The notes under the pieces are model-generated. The model did no database searches, was not told the DNA's origin, and saw only the letters and a program-made list of their open reading frames with translations. 64,000 nucleotides of DNA from Spirosoma utsteinense (GTDB taxonomy: Bacteria > Bacteroidota > Bacteroidia > Cytophagales > Spirosomataceae). Position 1 is the first letter of the stretch. Each line of letters begins with the position of its first letter. Below, one piece after another: positions 59,909-64,000 of this stretch. The position numbers and the translations under genes are program-made. The stretch covers positions 141,899 to 205,898 of the forward strand of contig NZ_VFIA01000007.1 of the NCBI RefSeq assembly GCF_014282275.1, given 5' to 3'.

Positions 59909-61075
59909 TCAGTTTCGCCAGCCAGCAGGCTTAAAAGGGGTGCGGGTATCACTGGCGACACAAACGGCGGAGGGAGGACGATTACCCAGGGGAGGCTCAT
60001 TGATTGGGTCGTGACCGTTGAGGGCTTGAAATAAGCCGGGAGCAGAACCCGACGCATCACGTCGGGTTAACCAGTATTGAACGGTAGAGACACTTGATAC
60101 GGCGAAATAACCCACCACGGGTTCATTTCTCTGCGCCACATTTTGCACGTTGCCTACTAACAGAGCCGGCTGACCACTGGCCACACCGCCGGTAGCCTGA
60201 GTCTGGTCATTCAGGCGTTCGAGGTAGTCGTACGCTTTTTTGGTTAACGAGCTTTGTCTAACTTCAACCAGGCTAGCCTCTTTCGAGTACAGCGGTACCT
60301 GGCCAATGAGCAGACTTTTGACCGGATTGCCGTTGCTGAACTGGTCACTGAATAAAACCAGATTGTTACTGTAGATGATTTCCCAACAGGCCGTTCGACA
60401 ATTGTAGTCATAATTAGGGAAGGAGGCGTTTAAGGTATTGTTTACACAATCTTCCAGCAGATTGCCTTGATTATCTCTGATCTGGTAGAGTCCCTTGTTG
60501 CAACTGCGGCACCATTCCTGGCGCTCCCAATCAATCCAATCCCAGCGATAATAATTGGTTTGATCCCCGGGGTCGGTAAAGTCCACGTAGAAATCATGAG
60601 CGGCCGAATAGGCATTATTCAATCGTTCAATTCCACTTAAACTAGTGGGATTAAATTGGGCGCGAACCTGCCCGATGGGCGCCACGGGCTGTAGTTGCTC
60701 CGGCGTTGATTCGTACCGGGTACCATCCGATAACGTGAACTTGAGTTGGTAAACATGGCCGGTTAGCCCCTTGAAGTCAGCGGGCAGTTGATAGCGGCCA
60801 TCGGTTGTTTCCTGGGCGATCACGACATTCAGGGAATCAACGAGAATCTGGACGTTGGCCCCGGTGAGGGGCACGTAGCCGAATCGACCGGTAATTACAT
60901 CCGCTTTGGAGCGATTAAGCCGAATAACCTGGGTCTCTGCCTTATCGGTAAGGGTGCAATCAACAATTAAAACGTCCAGCGAACTATTGATCGGTAAGTC
61001 AACCGGATCCACACAGGTAAGCAGGCTGAAGCCCATGCTTAAACAAATCACCACCTTCACCGCCAATGAGCGCAT
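59909..61075 (-). CDS. DUF4249 family lipoprotein
   Basis: 388 residues from the ATG at 61075; ATG 61096 adds seven residues. The signal peptide ends at the lipobox-like SLLTC. The N-terminal beta domain shows LIVDCTLTDKAETQVIRLNR and YVPLTGANVQILVDS, the start of DUF4249, and the body continues with YYRWDWIDWERQEW and YGQVPLYSKEASL-like segments (here LIGQVPLYSKEASLVEVRQS). A cysteine cluster (CRSCNKG, DCVNN, NCRTAC) suggests disulfides. DUF4249 proteins usually pair with TonB receptors of the carboxypeptidase-regulatory type, as here, and may be their surface partner. It is upstream of the receptor stub and receptor on the same strand. Confidence 0.88.
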   Translation of the reverse strand: MRSLAVKVVICLSMGFSLLTCVDPVDLPINSSLDVLIVDCTLTDKAETQVIRLNRSKADVITGRFGYVPLTGANVQILVDSLNVVIAQETTDGRYQLPADFKGLTGHVYQLKFTLSDGTRYESTPEQLQPVAPIGQVRAQFNPTSLSGIERLNNAYSAAHDFYVDFTDPGDQTNYYRWDWIDWERQEWCRSCNKGLYQIRDNQGNLLEDCVNNTLNASFPNYDYNCRTACWEIIYSNNLVLFSDQFSNGNPVKSLLIGQVPLYSKEASLVEVRQSSLTKKAYDYLERLNDQTQATGGVASGQPALLVGNVQNVAQRNEPVVGYFAVSSVSTVQYWLTRRDASGSAPGLFQALNGHDPINEPPLGNRPPSAVCVASDTRTPFKPAGWRN

Positions 61076-61162
61076 ATCCAGACAAAAACGATCCATCTAC
61101 CAAAGAAAAATAAAAGGTCTCCCCACGTCTAAGGGCACCTTATTCAGAAATACGCGCCTGCA

Positions 61163-61203
61163 TTGGGTAAACTACTTGTAAATAAAATTTCTTTATTACC
61201 CAA
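61163..61203. promoter_or_regulatory. Inverted repeat upstream of the DUF4249-receptor operon
   Basis: TTGGGTAA at 61163-61170 matches TTACCCAA at 61196-61203 across a very AT-rich 25-nt centre, about 90-130 nt upstream of the DUF4249 start. It could be an operator or promoter region. The rest of the gap from 61097 to 61512 shows no convincing gene on either strand. Confidence 0.35.
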
Positions 61204-61512
61204 CAGGACCCCAGCGCGTACATGGCCAGACACCGTATTTATCCTCGTTTAGCAGCTTGGGCACCACGTTTGTAGTGTTGGCACCCTGGGCCCAACCTCA
61301 AGATTTTTTGGCATGGACTACATCAACTCTACACCACAAACTCGTAAAAGGCTTAAGGCAATCTAAAAATAAATTTGAAATTATGTTCATCCATGGATAT
61401 AGAGGAATTATTGAGCGTAATCTTATCCCTTCCCCCTTTCTATGGGCAGTTGGAGCGGCTTTTGCTTCACCAAAAATCCCGTAACTGTAGGATACCAGAA
61501 ACACCATGAAGG

Positions 61513-61743
61513 TTAGTTACCTTCCCAGTCCTGGAGATATAGTCTTGTACCGTAGAACTTCATCAATTCATCAAATAGATGCTCTTTTTCAACCACAAAC
61601 AGGGTATCCTTACAGCCAGGCCAGAAAGCTTGTTGGATATCAAGAGGCATTTCTATCCAGTCGTTGATAAGGGGTAAAAAGGGCATCGAGATCTCAGGAC
61701 CAGGATTTAAATAATTCTGATGGTGTAAGTAAATAGTGTACAT
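61513..61743 (-). CDS. Small hypothetical protein
   Basis: 76 residues, no signal peptide or membrane segment: acidic and aromatic-rich with a normal-looking composition (DWIEMPLDIQQAFWPG, EKEHLFDELMKFYG, LQDWEGN). I do not recognise a family. It lies alone between the DUF4249 gene and the MFS exporter gene, in a region with few other features. It could be a real small gene or a chance frame. Confidence 0.35.
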   Translation of the reverse strand: MYTIYLHHQNYLNPGPEISMPFLPLINDWIEMPLDIQQAFWPGCKDTLFVVEKEHLFDELMKFYGTRLYLQDWEGN

Positions 61744-62145
61744 GTCTTTGATGTTTCAGTATGAAATAGGAAATTTTTGGCAGGCTTGACGGGTTCAATC
61801 CGGGGCGGGCGGAGAGTTATTGGTGGATTGCCGATCCCTGACACGTGACAGCCCTGTATGGCTGGTTTCCGTTCAGGCCCATGAGTCAACTCTTTAAAGC
61901 ACTCCTATCCTGTTTCTGTTTCGTGCTATCAAGAATTCTTTATTCTCGCGTGTCCTTACCCCTTCAGGTGAGCTAATGTTGACCGGACTTTAAGCCGCCT
62001 GCCGGTGTTGGAATGGCGTCATAAATTTTAACGCCTGATGGGGCCACTTCTTATTCTATCCTATCTACCTGGCATAAACCGGCGCCCTTACGCCCGGCTG
62101 TAAAACATAGTAGCATTCAGCATAATCCGTATGTTACTCAGTATA
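61744..62145. other. Gap upstream of the MFS gene, no gene seen
   Basis: No coding signal. At 61978 a further GTTGACCGG, followed by TTTAAGCCG and CGGT, resembles the start of element copy C and may be a degraded extra copy (E). The short palindrome-like GGTTCAATCC near 61794 is not in a tRNA fold. Confidence 0.35.
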
Positions 62146-62280
62146 GTTGACAGGTATTAAACGTGATTTCGCCTACCAATACCCCTCTCCTGGGAGATAA
62201 CCGTTCGGTTAAACGTCCGATTCCAACCTAGACCCTGTGCGCAAATTTTAATAGTTGTGAAAGGTAATCCATAGCATACG
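62146..62280. repeat. Diverged dispersed intergenic element, copy B (most complete)
   Basis: Contains GTTGACAGGTATTAAA at its start, CTCCTG, AAACGTCCG 65 nt in, TCCGATTC, TGCGCA, TTTAATA and GCATACG. Its first half matches copies C and D and its second half matches copy A, so it links all of them. It lies about 220 nt upstream of the MFS gene. Beyond it, up to 62497, only a short direct repeat (AGCAAGTTTG at about 62395 and 62437) is seen. Confidence 0.5.
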
Positions 62281-62497
62281 CCTTCATCCTATTATTATTC
62301 TGGTTCCCCTCATTTATGTCTTACTACGAATGCTGATTTCAAAACAATCGCAGGGGCTTTCTGAAATTATTGAGCCTTAACTTGTGTATACATAGCAAGT
62401 TTGAACCGGATAGAATGAGTTGGGTTCTTCAGTTAGCAAGTTTGCATGCTATCCTATACCACAGTATCCCTGATTGCTTTCACCTTAATGACGCCTG

Positions 62498-63727
62498 ATG
62501 TCTAAAAAGAATTATTTCTTTCTTATCCTAATTTTAGGGGGTTTAACGGCTCTAGGGCCGTTTTCAATTGATATGTACCTACCGGGGTTTCCCGCCATTG
62601 CCAAAGATTTGCATACAACCGCTGCGAAAGTCTCTCTTTCCCTATCCGGATTTTTCGTTGGAATTTCGCTGGGCCAGCTACTTTATGGGCCATTGCTCGA
62701 TCGATTTGGGCGAAAAAACCCATTGTATATTGGGCTGATCCTATACATACTTGCATCTGCTGGCTGCGCGTTTACGGCCAGTATCAATGGACTGATCTTA
62801 ATGCGTGTCATACAGGCCATTGGAAGTTGTGCGGCAGCGGTAGCATCAGTTGCCATGGTGCGCGATTTGTTTCCGGTGAAGGACAACGCAAAGGTGTTCT
62901 CTCTTCTACTGCTGGTCGTGGGTGCTTCACCAATGATCGCGCCAACAATTGGTGGCTATGTCACCGCTGCCTTTGGATGGCAAACTGTATTTGTCATTCT
63001 CACAGGAATAGGTATAGCTATTTTGATCGCCGTTTTCTTCTGGTTGCCTACCAGCTACAAACCAGACGAATCAATTTCGCTGAGGCCGAAACCGATTTTG
63101 CTCAACTTCTGGGCTGTATTGCGTGAACCCCAATTTTACACTTATGCGTTTACCAGCGCCATCGCCTTTTCCGGACTCTTTGCCTATGTTTCCGGCTCGC
63201 CGATTTTGTTTATGGACGTATTTCATACCGATGAAAAAGTATATGGATGGATATTCGCATTTCTTTCCGTCGGTTTCATCGGATCAAGTCAGGTAAATAC
63301 AGCCCTGCTTCGAACCTATAAGAGCGAGCAAATTATTAATGTTGCGTTGATTTGTCAGGTAATCATTGCCTTGACTTTTTTGACGGTAGCCATAAATGGT
63401 TGGCTGACGCTTTCTACCACCATTGTTTTCCTATTCCTGTTTCTTTGTTGCATCGGTTTTACAAACCCCAATGCTGCTGCGTTATCGCTGGCTCCTTTTA
63501 CCAAAAATGCCGGAAGCGCTTCGGCACTGATGGGTGCTTTACAAATGGGAATGGGAACGTTGATTTCTGTTTTCATAAGTATGTTCGAAGTTCCTTCCGC
63601 ACTCCCGATGGTAATGGGCATGGCTGGCACTGCCACAATAGCCCTGCTGGTATTATGGACAGGGCGAAGGAGGATAGCCATTCCGGTTGACGTTCAACAG
63701 GACGCAGATACCCCCTTATTTCATTAG
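62498..63727 (+). CDS. Bcr/CflA-type MFS drug exporter
   Basis: 409 residues with 12 predicted membrane helices. The Bcr/CflA signature is clear: ALGPFSIDMYLPGFPAIAKD at the start of helix 1, motif A in YGPLLDRFGRKNP, LMRVIQAIGSCAAAV with the family's Gln/Gly pattern, and the helix 5 motif GASPMIAPTIGGYV (drug/proton antiporter motif C-like). The short hydrophilic C-terminus ends RRRIAIPVDVQQDAD. It would export drugs or small metabolites across the inner membrane using the proton gradient. It is a single-gene unit; nothing in its neighbours gives the substrate. Confidence 0.93.
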   Translation: MSKKNYFFLILILGGLTALGPFSIDMYLPGFPAIAKDLHTTAAKVSLSLSGFFVGISLGQLLYGPLLDRFGRKNPLYIGLILYILASAGCAFTASINGLILMRVIQAIGSCAAAVASVAMVRDLFPVKDNAKVFSLLLLVVGASPMIAPTIGGYVTAAFGWQTVFVILTGIGIAILIAVFFWLPTSYKPDESISLRPKPILLNFWAVLREPQFYTYAFTSAIAFSGLFAYVSGSPILFMDVFHTDEKVYGWIFAFLSVGFIGSSQVNTALLRTYKSEQIINVALICQVIIALTFLTVAINGWLTLSTTIVFLFLFLCCIGFTNPNAAALSLAPFTKNAGSASALMGALQMGMGTLISVFISMFEVPSALPMVMGMAGTATIALLVLWTGRRRIAIPVDVQQDADTPLFH

Positions 63728-63785
63728 TTGCTCTATAGCAGAACGAAAAGCAGCTTTTGTCAAAATCTATACGCTATGGATTAAA

Positions 63786-63870
63786 GTTGACACTTAATGA
63801 AACTGTTCCACTAACAGCTATTGCTCTCTCCTGCTCAAAATTGCTCACTTAACCGTCTAATTTAGATCGT
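63786..63870. repeat. Diverged dispersed intergenic element, copy D
   Basis: GTTGACA followed at exactly 42 nt from its first base by CTCCTGCT, as in copy C, then TCA, AA and CGTC blocks in register. About 60 nt downstream of the MFS stop codon. Similarity to copy B is lower. Confidence 0.4.
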
Positions 63871-63906
63871 GTCACCATGAGCAAATACTACTAGTACTTG
63901 TCCAAT

Positions 63907-64000
63907 TTAATTATTAGAATAATCTGATTTATTCATAGGATTGACCTGCTCATACCATCGTTTGAGTTTATCTTCAGCCGTAGCCACCGTGAAACTCCAA
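63907..64000 (-). CDS. C-terminal end of a further gene, cut by the window edge
   Basis: On the minus strand a frame entering at the right edge reads WSFTVATAEDKLKRWYEQVN then PMNKSDYSNN and a TAA at 63907-63909. The composition is protein-like, with a charged helical tail. Only about 30 residues are visible, so no family can be named; a transposase-like or regulatory protein cannot be excluded. Confidence 0.35.
   Translation of the reverse strand, partial: WSFTVATAEDKLKRWYEQVNPMNKSDYSNN

Noticed and set aside
61257..61507. Opposing short frames of about 70 codons
   Set aside because: Both strands give similar-length frames with no family resemblance, and neither has convincing start context.
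61780..61860. tRNA-like T-loop sequence GGTTCAATCC
   Set aside because: No matching acceptor, D or anticodon stems could be folded around it.

Overview
The window looks like the chromosome of a Gram-negative Bacteroidota, most likely a Cytophagales member close to Spirosoma or Fibrella. The reasons are a SusC/SusD pair, an ECF sigma/FecR pair, a hybrid two-component regulator with an AraC output domain, a DUF4249 lipoprotein beside a TonB receptor, many signal peptides ending in Ala-Gln, and moderately high GC by eye. This is inference; no 16S or other marker gene is present.

Region 1 (1-6.7 kb): the N-terminal part of a very large secreted surface protein, open at the left edge, then a full-length hybrid histidine kinase/response regulator/AraC protein. 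Region 2 (6.9-46.8 kb, all minus strand) is a large polysaccharide utilisation locus. From its promoter-proximal (right) end it holds an ECF sigma factor, a FecR anti-sigma factor, SusC, SusD, an FG-GAP/ASPIC lipoprotein, GH95, GH43, GH127, a VOC protein, GH43, GH97, a frameshifted CE6-like esterase, a BD-FAE-like esterase, GH39, six CE1-like esterases (one with two catalytic domains), GH29, GH8, GH10 and a DUF6624 protein. The mix points to an acylated heteroxylan with arabinofuranose and fucose or L-galactose side groups. GH10 and GH8 cut the backbone and its oligomers, GH39 and GH43 trim xylose and arabinose, GH127 takes beta-arabinofuranose, GH29/GH95/GH97 take fucose- or galactose-type caps, and the esterases remove feruloyl or acetyl groups. 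SusC/SusD would import the oligosaccharides. No alpha-glucuronidase (GH67/GH115) is visible.

Ten copies of a long, nested, near-perfect palindrome (R1-R10) sit in the gaps of the hydrolase part only (8.8-33.7 kb). Two of them bracket a small GIY-YIG nuclease gene that interrupts the run of glycosidases.

Region 3 (47-64 kb) is a mixed accessory region: a DUF4267-cupin fusion with a Crp/Fnr-type regulator, a divergent NmrA-like/AraC pair, a MidA-like methyltransferase, a DUF4239 membrane protein, a secreted TPR-ASKHA protein, and a second TonB receptor system. In that system the receptor carries an N-terminal BD-FAE-like hydrolase domain that seems to have lost catalytic residues, next to a truncated receptor paralogue and a DUF4249 lipoprotein. 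A Bcr/CflA-type MFS exporter and the edge of one more minus-strand gene follow. Several gaps here share a diverged intergenic element unrelated to R1-R10.
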